Origin: Lodderomyces elongisporus
Lineage: Eukaryota; Ascomycota; Pichiomycetes; Serinales; Debaryomycetaceae
Assembly (NCBI RefSeq): GCF_030384665.1
Contig: NC_083673.1
Location: 629,501-693,500, forward strand
Reading direction: 5' to 3'
DNA: 64,000 nucleotides
In this document: positions 49,412-60,765 of the stretch, in pieces
Numbering within the stretch: position 1 is the first letter of the stretch
Layout: each line of letters opens with the position of its first letter
Made by a program: the position numbers and the translations under genes
Notes under the pieces: generated by a model
Database searches by the model: none
Seen by the model: only the letters and a program-made list of their open reading frames with translations
What the model was told of the DNA's origin: nothing

Positions 49412-50012
49412 AATAAACTCTTTGCTGTAAGTGTTAAGCAAGTGTGTGTATATTTATATGTCCGTGTGTTTGTGTGTGTGTGTGTATTCTTATAAAAATA
49501 TTTCCTCTACAATTCAACGTGGCATGTGGAATTATAGTTGTATGTGGAGTAAACTAGAATAGTTGTCTGTGCTCCTTATCGCTTTCTAATGCTCTAAACT
49601 TTTGTTATCGCTAATTCGTACTTCCGTAACAAGTAATAGCAACTGGGTTTTCACAAGCCACATTTTATGCGGCTTTGGCTTTACCTTTATTTTTGAGTAA
49701 CTTGCGTTTTGCTCGATTGATGAGCTCTAAATGCTTTTGAAAGACAATAACAGTATTTTGCCATCATTTCACCTCAAGTAACAGTTCCTTTCGATTTTTC
49801 TAAGAAGACAAAAAAAAAAGAAAGGGCAAAAAAATTTTCGAAGAATTAATCAAGAACGAACCGAAAACGAATCAAGAACGAACCAAAAACGAACCAAAAA
49901 CGAACCAAAGTATATTTCAAAAAGGAGAATAGGAGGAGACTCAGAAGTAAGATCAAAACTCGTCTGGTACTCAAGTTGTCACGATAAACAAACATAATTT
50001 TAATATTTAACG
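49412..50012. promoter_or_regulatory. Divergent ATG4-SQS1 promoter
   Basis: The 601-bp gap includes a GT-repeat tract (49463-49486), a complex middle (49610-49800) and a 10-bp repeated motif (ACGAACCAAA, 49855-49912) in the SQS1 leader. No factor site was recognised with confidence. Confidence 0.4.
49855..49912. repeat. 10-bp tandem repeat (ACGAACCAAA variants)
   Basis: About five imperfect units, some with ATC or CGA changes, lie in the leader 100-160 bp upstream of SQS1. Confidence 0.75.
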
Positions 50013-52390
50013 ATGCCAAAGAGAGGAAACAGAAGGACTCGTGGTTCACGAGGCGGCTCTAGAGGAGGTTCTCGCAACTTACTGAAAAACCGCACACGTG
50101 GAAACAAACGTAAATCGCCCAGTTCAAATACTTATAACAGGCTTTCTTCATCTCAATACCAGGAACTCATGGATCTGGACTCGATATACATTCCAAATGG
50201 AGAAATGGCTGAAGTTGGGAGAAATATGGGTAGGCGAAGGTATGGAAAGTTAGCCGAAGAGGCTGCTTACACTGAGTCACATAGATATGAAGATTTTGCA
50301 TCTAAAACCTTTCGAAATCGACCTATAGAGTTTATCAAAGCTAAAGAGGTTTATGATCCAAATGTCATATTGCATAAATTGACTCAAGAGAAGAAGACAC
50401 AGTATGGAGACATTATCGATGAGGAATTTAAAAGTATCTCATTGGACGATTCAGAAGCCGATTCAGAAGCCGATGATGATGATGAGGAGGAGGAGGAGGA
50501 GGAGGAGGAGGAAAAGGATGGTCAGGAGATGGAGAATGAAAATGAGACTGATGATGCTAATGAAGAGGCGGACGAGCAATCAAGTGAACTTTGGAATGAT
50601 GAAGAAGAAGGAGATAGTCAGGAAGATTGGGACGAGGAGGAGTTGCGAAAAGTTTTAGATAAAAAACTTGTCCAGCTTCAAAAGGAACTCGATTTGGAAC
50701 AGGATGTTGGTATTGTTGAAAAGAACGAGAAGGATATTATTGACAAAGAAGATAAAGAAAGTGATGTTGATGATAGTATATTGAATGCAGACAAGGAAAA
50801 TTCCGAGCAGTTTGTAAATATTGGTAAGAACCAAAGTGAAATTGAAAGCGAAGATGAGGACGGTGATGAAGAAGAAGAGCAAGATTTAGATGAAAATAAT
50901 GACTTTGAAGATGACTCCGATGATGACTTAGATGATGCTTCAATCGAAGATATAAATGGAGAAGAATTTGCCAAACAAAATGATGTTTCATCTATCTCGT
51001 ATTTGGATGAGAATAACATCTATAGTGAGAAACTCTCACGTGATGAGAGTCTGGATAGTATTCCCGGATCTAAGAATGTTGATAACTCATCCTCGTTGGA
51101 AGAAATAACTGTAAAAAGCAAGCCAAAAGACCTTGTTAAAAACGCCACTAATAATTTCATCAACTGCAATGAAAGGACTGGCAAAGACAAACCAGAGTCA
51201 GAGCCAGAGTATGGCTTTTTAGAAGAAGACTACGAATTTGATGTGTCCAAGATTGAAGTTTCAAATGTCAGATTTGGCATCAGTAATCAATACTATGTGA
51301 AATGTGCAGAATTGACAGGAACAACAGTTGACGAGTTTTTCTGGTTTGATGAAGAAGATGTTGTAGATTATGTGCTTGCCAATGGAGTCAAGGAGCATCG
51401 TTTAGCAAAATTTTTGTCTTTTGTAACTAAGGGCATGGTTGGTGGTAATGAATCCGAGTCACAAGAAGATTTGGATGCATTTACAATTGACGTGAATGGC
51501 CTTGATGATGATGACGAAAGTGATGATGACGAGGATGATGACGAGGACGAGGACGAGAACAAGTTTGCCTCAGGTCAAGATGATTATCCATATGACTCAG
51601 AAGACGGCCTCGAAGACTTATTGCGTATACCAGAAACAGCACGCAGGGACTTGTACCTATGCTTGACCGTGACTTTTCGCGTAACATTCCGGCAAAATCG
51701 AGGTCCACTTTTGATGATCTAGATATTGATCCAGATTTACAAAGTTCGTTAACCAGGCAACTCAAAAATTACAACCACAACAAACGCGAAAAACGTAAAG
51801 CAAGAAAAGACCGTGAGGTTGAAGAAGCAGTATTACGAAATGACATGTTGATCAAGTATCCTGAAAAGATACTGATAAAAGAAATTAGAGCAGAATTCGA
51901 AGCATTATTAAAAGATGAATCTCGCCACTCAATGAGCTTCCCCACTTTGGATTCTCATGGTCACCACACAATTAAGAATATGGCTGATTGTTATCACATG
52001 ACGACTGATAAATGTGGCAAGCAAGGTGTGAGGCATTATCTCAAGGTATCAAAAACCAAATCCACCTTTAAGTATTTCCCAAACTACAAACGTGTTAACG
52101 CAATAATGCGTGGAAGGCCAATTTTCCACCGCATCGACCGTAAACCTAACCCTAAGGATAAAAAGACAAAGACAATATCTGGGAGGGGTAGTGATAGTGG
52201 TGGCAGAGCCAAGTTCAAGGAAGGTGACATTGTTGGTGCTGAAGCGCCCGAAATTGATCAAAACAATTTGGGTAGACAAATGTTGGAGAGGCTAGGATGG
52301 AGCAAAGGCATGGGTCTTGGACTCTCTGGAAGAGGTATCAATGAACCAATTGTTGCTAAGGTGAAAATGTCTAAAACTGGTATCAAATAA
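50013..52390 (+). pseudogene. SQS1: Sqs1 (R3H and G-patch splicing factor) with a frameshift
   Basis: Sqs1/Pfa1 activates the RNA helicase Prp43 in splicing and ribosome biogenesis. Two plus-strand frames overlap (50013-51722 and 51659-52390). The first has an Arg/Gly-rich start ([14 protein letters not shown]), an [17 protein letters not shown] motif and very long Asp/Glu-rich stretches. The second begins at a position that fits directly onto the first and has the R3H-like block ADCYHMTTDKCGKQGVRHYL and the G-patch RLGWSKGMGLGLSGRGINEP. The full 2.38 kb reads as one protein if a single base is restored near 51650-51662 (between [11 protein letters not shown] and VPMLDRDF). No splice signals are evident. 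It may be a real disruption or a sequencing error; the G-patch is normally essential for function. Confidence 0.85.
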
Positions 52391-52611
52391 ATATTTATCA
52401 CTTGTTTATATACTAGTATAGAGTAAATTACATCACAAGAATAGAATCAAAACATAATAAAAAAAATAAAAAAATAAAATAAAAAAATTAAGAATATTAA
52501 ATAAATATCAAATAAATATGAAGATACAAATATGAAACAAATCGAAAAAGACTATCATAAAAGCACATTACAAGCACCCTTAATCGTGTGTCAGAAAAAA
52601 AACTTCCTAAA
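52391..52611. other. Convergent SQS1-JJJ1 gap
   Basis: A 221-bp A-rich convergent gap. Only AAATAAA-type 3'-end signals were seen. Confidence 0.4.
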
Positions 52612-54573
52612 TCATTTGTGTTTGGACTTCTTTTTCTTTGAAATTTTGTTGGTAGAGTCTGGTGGTGCCGCATGATTTAACTGTTTTACGTGGATAAATA
52701 GCTGATTTCTAGACTCAAAAGTGAGACCGCAAACAGCACATTTTTCAGTACCACGCGAATTAGAGGCAAAGGCAGAAGAAGTATCCTGTTGTACACCTTC
52801 TTCAAATGGTGTTTGTTCACGAGATATTGGAGATGTCCCAATAGCACTTCGTTTTCCATTTTCACTTCCATTGGCTTTTCCTTTAACTTTTGCCTTTGCT
52901 TTCTTTTTGGTTTTCTTACTACCCTTCTTATTACCCACGTCCCAGTCATCTTCATCTGAATCGCCTATTTTTGTGTCCCCCATTAGCTTGGCAAGCTCTT
53001 CCTCTAACTTGTTCTTTGAACTAGTTGAATAATCATCCTTTTTTGATTCTACGTCTGATTCGGGAGAAAGGTCTGCATTCTCGTATTTTGTTTGCGTAAC
53101 ACGCTTTGCTAAATCATTTGCACAAGAATCGTTTTGTTTGTGCTTCTTGGTTTCAATTCCGTGTGCCTCATTTTCTAAATCGGCTGAAATTCCCAATATT
53201 GATCTTTCCTTCTTCAGCTCTTTTTCAAATCCATTCACCGTCCTAGGTTTCAATTCATCTTTATCAATTTCATCAGCTTCCTCACTTTCATCGATTTCAT
53301 CGACTTCATCTACTTCATCGACTTCATCGAAACTACTTTCCGCGGTCTCAAACTCATCCTCGCCATCATCGTCAATACCTAATTCAATTCCTTCCTGTCT
53401 CATTTCCCACTGCATCTGTCGTACCGCTTTTTTATGCTTCTTGCTCTCTTCGTGGATCTTATACTGTTTTTCGTTCTTCATTATCTTGTCACATACAATA
53501 CATTCAAACTCATGAATCTCCCCATCCACGTCACTGGTGTACTCATCAAACTCTGAATCTGTAGATATATCATCACTTGAACTGTTTTCATCGTCGTCAT
53601 TCGTGTCAATATCGACATCACTTCCACTATGTCCATATTCGTCCCTCACCATCTTTTCAAAGTCTTTTTGTTCGTCAGCATCCAATTTTTGCCAACTTTG
53701 TTCCACAAACCCACCATCCTGCTCCATTTTCTTTTTCTTTTGTTCCTTTTCTAGTTTTTTCAACCGCTTTACTTGCTCTTCAATCTCCCGTGTTTGTTTT
53801 CTTTTCTGCATCTTGGCAATCTCATCCATAGCTGTTTTGTACCTAGGATCCCTTCGTTTCACAAACCCAACGAATTTTCGCACAGTTTCATTATACTCCT
53901 TTCGACACTCATCTCTGGTCTTTTTGTTTTCACGTTCCATCAACCTTCGTGTTCTTCTATCTGGTGCTTGAGAATATCGATACTCATGCATCCAATTGAA
54001 CAGTTTCACGGTGGCAAAGCTCAGCCATGCTTGATAAAAGTCTCGAATGACGGTGGCTTCGGCGTGAGAATTGCCAAATAATGGAAATTTCAAAAGTGCA
54101 GGATCAAGAACATGCACGTTATTCTCATCATCCTTAAATTTCATATACTCTTCGATTCCTTGGTATTTACCATGTTGAACTTCTTCTCTTGCTAACCTCT
54201 CAAATAATCGACTCACTATAGCGAAAAATCCACTCAGAGAGTCATTGAATGTAGTATACATTCCCGGATTGAAATATCGCAAAATCTCGTCAGCTGAAAT
54301 TGATGGGATGTGTGATTCGCCAACTTCGTCTTCCATTACCTCCTCTTCATTCAAAATACTCAGCTTGTGTGAGTCATACCAAGCTCGTTCCTGCGGATCA
54401 CTCAATACCTCATATGCAGCACGCACAAGACTGAATTGATGATGTGCTTCTTCCACATTGTGTGGATTCTTATCGGGGTGTAGTTGAAGTGCCTTTTTAC
54501 GATACGCTTTTTTTAACTCAAGATCGGTGGCTAAAGGTGTTACGTCGAGAAGCTCATAGTAACATGTTTTCAT
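52612..54573 (-). CDS. JJJ1: J-protein Jjj1 (60S biogenesis cochaperone)
   Basis: Jjj1 is a cytosolic J-protein that stimulates Hsp70 to release Arx1/Alb1 from pre-60S particles, together with Rei1. The 653-residue product has an N-terminal J-domain ([23 protein letters not shown] at residues 32-34) and a conserved middle region ([32 protein letters not shown]). Two C2H2 fingers flank acidic stretches: [20 protein letters not shown] near residue 355 and [20 protein letters not shown] near 615. An unusually long tandem [14 protein letters not shown] acidic repeat is a local expansion. The Lys-rich C-terminus ends [11 protein letters not shown], as expected for ribosome binding. The start is an ATG. 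Confidence 0.95.
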   Translation of the reverse strand: MKTCYYELLDVTPLATDLELKKAYRKKALQLHPDKNPHNVEEAHHQFSLVRAAYEVLSDPQERAWYDSHKLSILNEEEVMEDEVGESHIPSISADEILRYFNPGMYTTFNDSLSGFFAIVSRLFERLAREEVQHGKYQGIEEYMKFKDDENNVHVLDPALLKFPLFGNSHAEATVIRDFYQAWLSFATVKLFNWMHEYRYSQAPDRRTRRLMERENKKTRDECRKEYNETVRKFVGFVKRRDPRYKTAMDEIAKMQKRKQTREIEEQVKRLKKLEKEQKKKKMEQDGGFVEQSWQKLDADEQKDFEKMVRDEYGHSGSDVDIDTNDDDENSSSDDISTDSEFDEYTSDVDGEIHEFECIVCDKIMKNEKQYKIHEESKKHKKAVRQMQWEMRQEGIELGIDDDGEDEFETAESSFDEVDEVDEVDEIDESEEADEIDKDELKPRTVNGFEKELKKERSILGISADLENEAHGIETKKHKQNDSCANDLAKRVTQTKYENADLSPESDVESKKDDYSTSSKNKLEEELAKLMGDTKIGDSDEDDWDVGNKKGSKKTKKKAKAKVKGKANGSENGKRSAIGTSPISREQTPFEEGVQQDTSSAFASNSRGTEKCAVCGLTFESRNQLFIHVKQLNHAAPPDSTNKISKKKKSKHK

Positions 54574-55255
54574 AGTGAACTTGAAGCAGGAGATGTGGTA
54601 TCTTTTGAGTGTTCCAAAGGAACAAATATAAAAGTCAAAAAAAAAAAAAGAAGAATTAAAAAAAAAGAATAATAATATATATGTATATATATATATATGT
54701 ATATAGAAAGTAGAGATCTGGCTTCTAACTAGGCTTTAGTGTATCTCTTTAACAACTTACTTTTCGCAACACACTGGGAAGAGGGAAATATCAAAACTTA
54801 TAATAAAAAAAATTAATGATGGAAAAAAAAAAAGTAACGAGAGGAAAGATGAGAATGGTCAGTGCTGCAACATTCAAAAAAATATACACAACTTTGCTTA
54901 CAGATTTCGTAGATAAATCCAGCAGTTTATCCATAGAAAAGTTGTTATTAAAAGAAATAAATCAACTGCAACCAATTCTTTGAAAAAAAGGAAAAAAAAA
55001 AAATTCATTTTTTATTAAAAATTTTGCTGCAAATTAGTACAATCTATATGGAAGTAAAAAACATCATCTAAAATGAAAATGTCTAGATCTATTAATGTTA
55101 TACAACTTTTTATTGCCTCCACCATTTTTATTTTTTTTCTTCCTTCTTGTTCTTCTTCTTCTGCATGTTAGTCTATATGTAGTATACGAAATTCATGTTC
55201 TTTCTTTTGGTTTCTTCAATCTATTTTTTTATTTATTTTCAGCTTGTTTTGACAA
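54574..55255 (-). promoter_or_regulatory. JJJ1 promoter and 3' region of the Mks1-like gene
   Basis: A 682-bp gap with TA/GTATA repeats (54674-54706), A-runs and a T-rich tract (55124-55140). No ORF or RNA gene was recognised. Confidence 0.4.
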
Positions 55256-57883
55256 TTACCATCCTTTTGCATGATAATCGTCAAAATCGTCATCGCCAGC
55301 GATGCCAATTCGAACTTGAGGTTGGTAGTTCTTGATCAATCGTCTATCGGGCATTGCTACTTTACCTAGTTTGTCATCAATGATTAAAGCCTCCTTTAAT
55401 GATTGACTAAGGTCCTCAGTTTGGAACAAATCCTTTTCCAACCTTGAAACTGATCTAGACTCTATATTCGATTCTGGTTTAGGCTCGGGAATACTAGTGT
55501 TTTGCATTTGGGTTGGTGCAATTGGTGGAGGTGGAGTGTTTGAGAATTTGGAAGAGCTGATCAATATTGACGAAGAAGATGCTAATGAACTCGGGGATTG
55601 CTTATGGTTCTGTGCGCGAATATGACTATTACCATTACTGTGATCGTGTTCTGGCTCGGCCATTTGATTGCGCTTGACATCTTGCTTATCCAAGATGCCA
55701 TTGTCACTACCATTAATGCTATCATTCCCCTTCTCACTTCCATTTCCATTTCCATTTCCATTTCCACTCCCGGTGCTAAATGCAACATTACCATATTTAG
55801 AGGATTCGGGAATTTTATGTTCCAAAGGACGTGCGTGTAATTTCAGTTTTTGTGGTGCAGAATATAATCGAGTGAATGAAATGGTGGATTTGGATAGCAA
55901 CGCCATCAATGAATGATGAGAAACCGATCTTGAGAGTCTGTTTAAGCTACTCGAAAATTTCTCGTGCTCTTCATCGGTAATTTCTGGTGCTTTGGGTACT
56001 TTTGAAACGCTTATATCCGATATACCAACCACACTTGCTTGCTTTTTGGAAGGCGCTATCTCGTCGTCGTCTTGTAATTCGGCAAGAGATGCCATTGTAG
56101 GTGCATGTAATGAAGGTGATGACAAAGAGGAATTGGTTCCTGTAGCAGAGATTGTAGTTGGTGCTATTGTTGTGGTTGTTGTTGTTGTTAGTGGTTGTGG
56201 TTGTGGTTGAGCTTGTGGTAGTGCACCTACTGTAGAAGCTCTTTTCGACAATTTAGCCACATCTGTAAATGAAGGAAACTTTCTATTAAATAAAATTGAT
56301 GGTCTTTGATTTTCTTGGTCAATTGTTGTCACTCCCGTGGTGCTGGATCGTTTGAGTATGGGTTTTGCAACTGGTCTTGTAAGTGGTTTTGTAGTTGCTT
56401 TTGTAGATGCATTTGTAGATGCTCCTGCTGATGATTCGGCACTTTGATGTGCCAACTCATTGAGAAATAAACCAGAAAGTAGAGACCTTGGTTTGGGCAA
56501 AGCTGGCATGGTGTTGGGTACTTGTATATGGTCGGATGATGAAGAAATTGTCTCCATTGAACTAGTGGATGCTGGAGGAAGCTGAACTTTTGTGAATTGA
56601 AGCGATTCATCGCGCGCTGCTCTTGCCACTACGCCATCTCCATTGCCCGAGATTGCTGAGGAAGCAACAGAGCTTGAGCTGATTGACATCCATTCACTTT
56701 CGTTATCATCTTTCACATTATTAGAGCTTGGTTCCTCGTCGCGTACAAGTAACTTTGGATCCATCTCATCATTTACTTTTGTTTCCATTGTTTCTTGCTT
56801 ATCTTCTAGTTGCTGTGGTTCTCCTCCCCTTTCTTCTTCTTCTTCTTCTTCTTCTTCGTCATCGCTGCCTTCTTCATCCTCTGATATGTCTGTTGACAGA
56901 TATCCTTCATCGTCATCTTTTGAGTTGTCGCAATTTATCTGTCCATGTACGCTGCCATTCTTTATACTCTGTAAGGATGATTGTGTGGACTTGTTGCTTT
57001 TATTACCAGTACTGAATAATGATTCGTGTTCCCTGTTGATGGAGGTATGCTGTTTCGTGGATGATATTTGACTTTGCATAAGTCCTGTGTCTTTTTCATT
57101 AAATTCCGTATTCAAACCACTTTGTTTTTGAGTAGTATCGTCCATAGTACGTGCATTATTTTCCAAAGTATTTTCAGGTTGCAATTCAGTGGGTTCTTGT
57201 GAAAATGTTTGAGTTTGAGTATGTTGTCGAGATACTTCATATTCGCATTCTTCGTAATCGGAATCGTCAGATATGTCAGAGATATCAGACAGAAGTCCGG
57301 CTTCTTCATCAAAATACTCTTTATTACTGCTATCCTCCTCCATGTCATCGTCATGATGGATTTCTGTATGTGAGTAGTTGTATTGTTCAATCTTTTTCTC
57401 TTCTATGCTAGCCTCCTTCCGCGATGCTTGGTATTGGGTAAAGTTGGAAGAGTGTGTGAATAGAGATGGCCGGTTCATTATAAACTGAGATTGTTGCGGT
57501 TTGAGGTTTGTCAATTTCTCCTTAAGAAGCTCATTTAACTCTGCGTCTTGTAGAGATGCAGTGATATCGACGTACGCGGCAGCAGCAGTACTACTAGTAC
57601 TACTACTAGTACTACTACTTCTACTTCCAGTACCGGTCTTATTCTTGTTGTTGTTCTTGTTGTTTCCATTATATGTCTGAATACTGTCTATAGACACGTT
57701 TGAGTAGTGGTGCTGCCTTAGCACGCGTTGGTTTAAAAGTCTCCACGATCTGTTGTTTAGTCTCTCTGTTGTTGGTACTTTAGAGCACAGTATGCACAGT
57801 ACGTCATTTGTGAGTTTCCATAGTTTATAAAGCGAACGATCTGATCGATGTTCATGGGTGAATGTAAGCGGTATAGACTCCAT
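55256..57883 (-). CDS. Mks1-like nitrogen/retrograde regulator (GATA_AreA-type domain)
   Basis: The 875-residue product starts with a short conserved domain (LYKLWKLTNDVLCILCSKVP, TTERLNNRSWRLLNQRVL), about residues 18-56, resembling PF08550. That domain is shared by fungal regulators such as Saccharomyces Mks1, a negative regulator of retrograde and nitrogen signalling. Beyond it the protein is mostly disordered, with Ser/Thr, Asn and acidic runs ([14 protein letters not shown]). The extreme C-terminus has a charged, likely conserved tail (LIKNYQPQVRIGIAGDDDFD, DYHAKGW). The Mks1 name is the most plausible but not certain, because other proteins share the N-terminal domain. The start is the first ATG. 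Confidence 0.8.
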   Translation of the reverse strand: MESIPLTFTHEHRSDRSLYKLWKLTNDVLCILCSKVPTTERLNNRSWRLLNQRVLRQHHYSNVSIDSIQTYNGNNKNNNKNKTGTGSRSSSTSSSTSSTAAAAYVDITASLQDAELNELLKEKLTNLKPQQSQFIMNRPSLFTHSSNFTQYQASRKEASIEEKKIEQYNYSHTEIHHDDDMEEDSSNKEYFDEEAGLLSDISDISDDSDYEECEYEVSRQHTQTQTFSQEPTELQPENTLENNARTMDDTTQKQSGLNTEFNEKDTGLMQSQISSTKQHTSINREHESLFSTGNKSNKSTQSSLQSIKNGSVHGQINCDNSKDDDEGYLSTDISEDEEGSDDEEEEEEEEERGGEPQQLEDKQETMETKVNDEMDPKLLVRDEEPSSNNVKDDNESEWMSISSSSVASSAISGNGDGVVARAARDESLQFTKVQLPPASTSSMETISSSSDHIQVPNTMPALPKPRSLLSGLFLNELAHQSAESSAGASTNASTKATTKPLTRPVAKPILKRSSTTGVTTIDQENQRPSILFNRKFPSFTDVAKLSKRASTVGALPQAQPQPQPLTTTTTTTIAPTTISATGTNSSLSSPSLHAPTMASLAELQDDDEIAPSKKQASVVGISDISVSKVPKAPEITDEEHEKFSSSLNRLSRSVSHHSLMALLSKSTISFTRLYSAPQKLKLHARPLEHKIPESSKYGNVAFSTGSGNGNGNGNGSEKGNDSINGSDNGILDKQDVKRNQMAEPEHDHSNGNSHIRAQNHKQSPSSLASSSSILISSSKFSNTPPPPIAPTQMQNTSIPEPKPESNIESRSVSRLEKDLFQTEDLSQSLKEALIIDDKLGKVAMPDRRLIKNYQPQVRIGIAGDDDFDDYHAKGW

Positions 57884-59673
57884 CTTGGAAAGTAGAGATT
57901 TGCGGAAAGTAAAAGAAGTAAAAGTGAAACCAAAATTGAAACCAAAATAGAAGAATCAAAGTGGGGTGTTGCAAAAATGAGGAAAAGAAAGATGCGTTAT
58001 AAAAGTATTTTTTTTTGTTCAGAAACGATAGTGTAGAAGAGTCTGCAAATGAAGCTGCCGGTGGTGGTTGTGTTGTTGTGTGACTTTTGTTAATGATGTT
58101 AATGTTGATGTTGTTGATGATGTTGATGATGATGATATGTAACTTGTACCTTATCGGTTGTTAAAGAATTTTTGTGTGAGTATTCCTCCTCCTCCAAAAT
58201 TGGCTATGTCTACAGATTGTCTGCTTCTGTGTCTGTTTCTTTATGCTTGTGTGATTCTGTTGTGAAAAAAAAAAAAAAAAAAAAAAAAAAGAAATTGCTG
58301 AAAAATTTTAAAAAAATAAAAATTTCTTTGTCTTTTGTCTGCCTGCCTCACTATGTCACTATCTCACTATTTGTGTCTACTAATTATTAACAAACTAACA
58401 AAGTAGTAACCGTGACCCGCCTTTGTTATGCGCAAAGTAAAGTAAAACAATTATTACTCAACAAACAGAAAGTTAGAAGAAGCCCCCCCTTAATATATAC
58501 CCCCCACTCTATCCCAATCCAAAATTCTTTATTGTCTCAAAATTAAATCATTAAATAGAGAGTTGTAGAGTTGTAGAGTTGTAGAGTTGTAGAAGGGAAC
58601 GCCAAAAAAAAAAAAAAATTCTGAAAATGAAAAATAGGAGAACTGAAAATGGATCACGTTTTCTCATCTTACACCACACTATAGAAAGAGGCACACCACT
58701 TCCGCACCTCCCCCCTCCTCATCCCCCCTCCTTCTTATTCTCCATCCTTTTATCCATCCACTTCTTCCCAAAGATTACTAGTAATATATTTGCAACACAT
58801 TTGAACTTCAACTGTTCCGTAAAAGCCGTTTTCAGCACAAAAAAGTAAGAGAACAAAAGAAACCAACGACTCTATCATTTTGTTATTTCTCTTGCTACTA
58901 AAAATGCTTCACCACAATGATACAAATGAAGTAAGAGTGAGAATCATAGGATGGAAATAACCCAAACAAGAAAGAGAAAGAATGAAAAAGAAAGAATGAA
59001 GAGGGGTATCCTTATTTGCTTGTTGGTCTGATTTTGTCTGTGTTTGGACCAGAGAGAAGAAAGATTCATATACCTCCAAAAGGTATTTTTAAAAGGTGGT
59101 CATGCGCTTTGCGTATAATTTCTTTTTCTTTTGAGGAGGTAATCTTCTCCTATTCTCGCATTTACCATCGACCCTACTCTTCATATAGTAACAATACCTA
59201 ATCAGGAAGTCTACGATAAGAAAGAAAGACATAACATTATAGAAATGTATATATATATATATATATAATTGTACATTTACATATACATACTAACAAATGA
59301 CAAGAGAAGGCTTTTTTTACGATAACAACGATGGTAAATTACAAGTGTAAGTGTAAATATAAGTCAACATTAAGAATAAGCAAAAAAAAAAAATACATCT
59401 AATCACATTGTATCACCATTTTGTTTCTATGCATTCCAAAAACTTTAAAACTTAACTTGTTAGGGGGGTGAAAGTAAAGAAACACCTAAAGATTCGTATT
59501 CATTTTCAAATTCAAGTTGTATGTATATCTATATCTACATATATATACTCATATTTATAGTTATACTTCTATTTTCTCATTTCTAATTTTGGGGAAACAA
59601 TAAAAGATGTAAAAAAAGAAAAAGAAAACCTTGTGTTTTTTTCTTATTTGAAGCAAACTTGAACTAAACCCAA
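57884..59673 (-). other. 1.79-kb gene-poor intergenic region
   Basis: This is the promoter of the Mks1-like gene and the downstream region of the dehydrogenase gene. It contains GATGATGTTG-type repeats (58090-58140), a 26-A tract (58265-58290), an 8-bp TTGTAGAG array (58563-58593), a C/T-rich run (58700-58745), AAGAAAGAGA-like DNA and TA-runs (59251-59267). The ORFs here (58172-58390, 58627-58848, 59016-59201) are short and low-complexity. I see no RNA gene. Confidence 0.45.
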
Positions 59674-60765
59674 TTAGTAGTCAAACACAATCTTTTCACT
59701 TGAAACACCCTGTTTCAACAACTCAAATCCTTCACCAGCACTCTGCAAACCCTTTGGCAATACCTTCAATTTAGGATGTTGAATTTGTCCAATGTACTTG
59801 GGCATCACATTAAACCACCATGGCTCATAGTATTTCAACAAGCCCTCGGGTCTTTGCAACAATGAAATCAAATCTTTGGTTTCTTGAAGAACCAAGTATG
59901 CCATAGTCTTACCATAGTGGATCTTTGAATTGTCTCTCTTGTCGTCCAAAGTGATTGACGAATCATCCATCAACAACAACGAGTCCAAGTACAAGTCACC
60001 CGAAACTTCAGCAGTGGCATCATACACCTTTTGGAAAGTTTCTGGGACGGCAATTGTATCCAAACCAAATCTCAAGTTGGCTCCGCCAACTTTCTTGATT
60101 TGCTCAACAACATCAGCATCGTTATAGTCAAAAGTATAGTCAGCACCAAGTGACTTCAAGTACTCGTGATTCTTCTTGGAGGCAGTAGTAATAACTTTCA
60201 AATTGTACACAAGCTTAGCAACTTGAATAGCCAACATACCAGAAGCAGTGGCACCACCCCAAATCAAAATATAGTTTTCGCCATCTTTTGAACCACGCTC
60301 ATCTGGACGCAAAAAGTAACTGAATGATATACCAATAGTAACCAAACCCAAAGTGACACTAGCTGCACCTGGATAAGACTTGATCAAACCTGGAGCAGCA
60401 TCAGTCTCCTTGCTAAGCTTTGCATCGTACTTGATAGTTCCGTTGGGGTGGCCAACAACGTATTGTGCAAATGCACCATTCTTGGAGCTAGTGTTACCAC
60501 TAACAAATGAACTCACAGAATCACCAACTTGGAAATTCTTGACATTGGAACCAACCTTAACAACCGTTCCACTAACGTCACTACCCAAAACATTGCCTTG
60601 CTTAGCAATTCCCCACTCAACATGTTTCCAGTCAGTTGGGTTAATGGCATATGACACAGCCTCAATGAGTATCTCATCTTGAGAGATTTCTGGAGTTGGA
60701 ATCTCTTCAACAGAAACGGCCTTTGTGAATGGACTAGGTGTACCTGAGAAAACTGCTGCCTTCAT
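59674..60765 (-). CDS. Medium-chain dehydrogenase/reductase (zinc-independent type)
   Basis: A 363-residue member of the quinone-reductase-like branch of the MDR family, NAD(P)H-dependent oxidoreductases of varied substrates. It begins MKAAVFSGTPSPFTKAVSVE and has the family blocks NPTDWKHVEWGIAKQGNVLG, SDVSGTVVKVGSNVKNFQVG and FAQYVVGHPNGTIKYDAK. The Rossmann nucleotide motif appears as ILIWGGATASGMLAIQVAKL (AxxGxxxxQ type), and LGADYTFDYND follows. No zinc-binding Cys cluster is present. Similar yeast genes include the YNL134C and YCR102C group; the substrate is unknown. The ATG at 60765 was chosen, three codons after a TTG. Confidence 0.9.
   Translation of the reverse strand: MKAAVFSGTPSPFTKAVSVEEIPTPEISQDEILIEAVSYAINPTDWKHVEWGIAKQGNVLGSDVSGTVVKVGSNVKNFQVGDSVSSFVSGNTSSKNGAFAQYVVGHPNGTIKYDAKLSKETDAAPGLIKSYPGAASVTLGLVTIGISFSYFLRPDERGSKDGENYILIWGGATASGMLAIQVAKLVYNLKVITTASKKNHEYLKSLGADYTFDYNDADVVEQIKKVGGANLRFGLDTIAVPETFQKVYDATAEVSGDLYLDSLLLMDDSSITLDDKRDNSKIHYGKTMAYLVLQETKDLISLLQRPEGLLKYYEPWWFNVMPKYIGQIQHPKLKVLPKGLQSAGEGFELLKQGVSSEKIVFDY

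Noticed and set aside
51641..51722. Intron explaining the SQS1 frame change
   Set aside because: There is a GT near 51653 but no TACTAAC-like branch point or suitable AG, and the overlap leaves no room for one.
58172..58390. Small ORFs in the 57.9-59.7 kb gap
   Set aside because: They translate homopolymers and microsatellites and have no conserved-looking segment.
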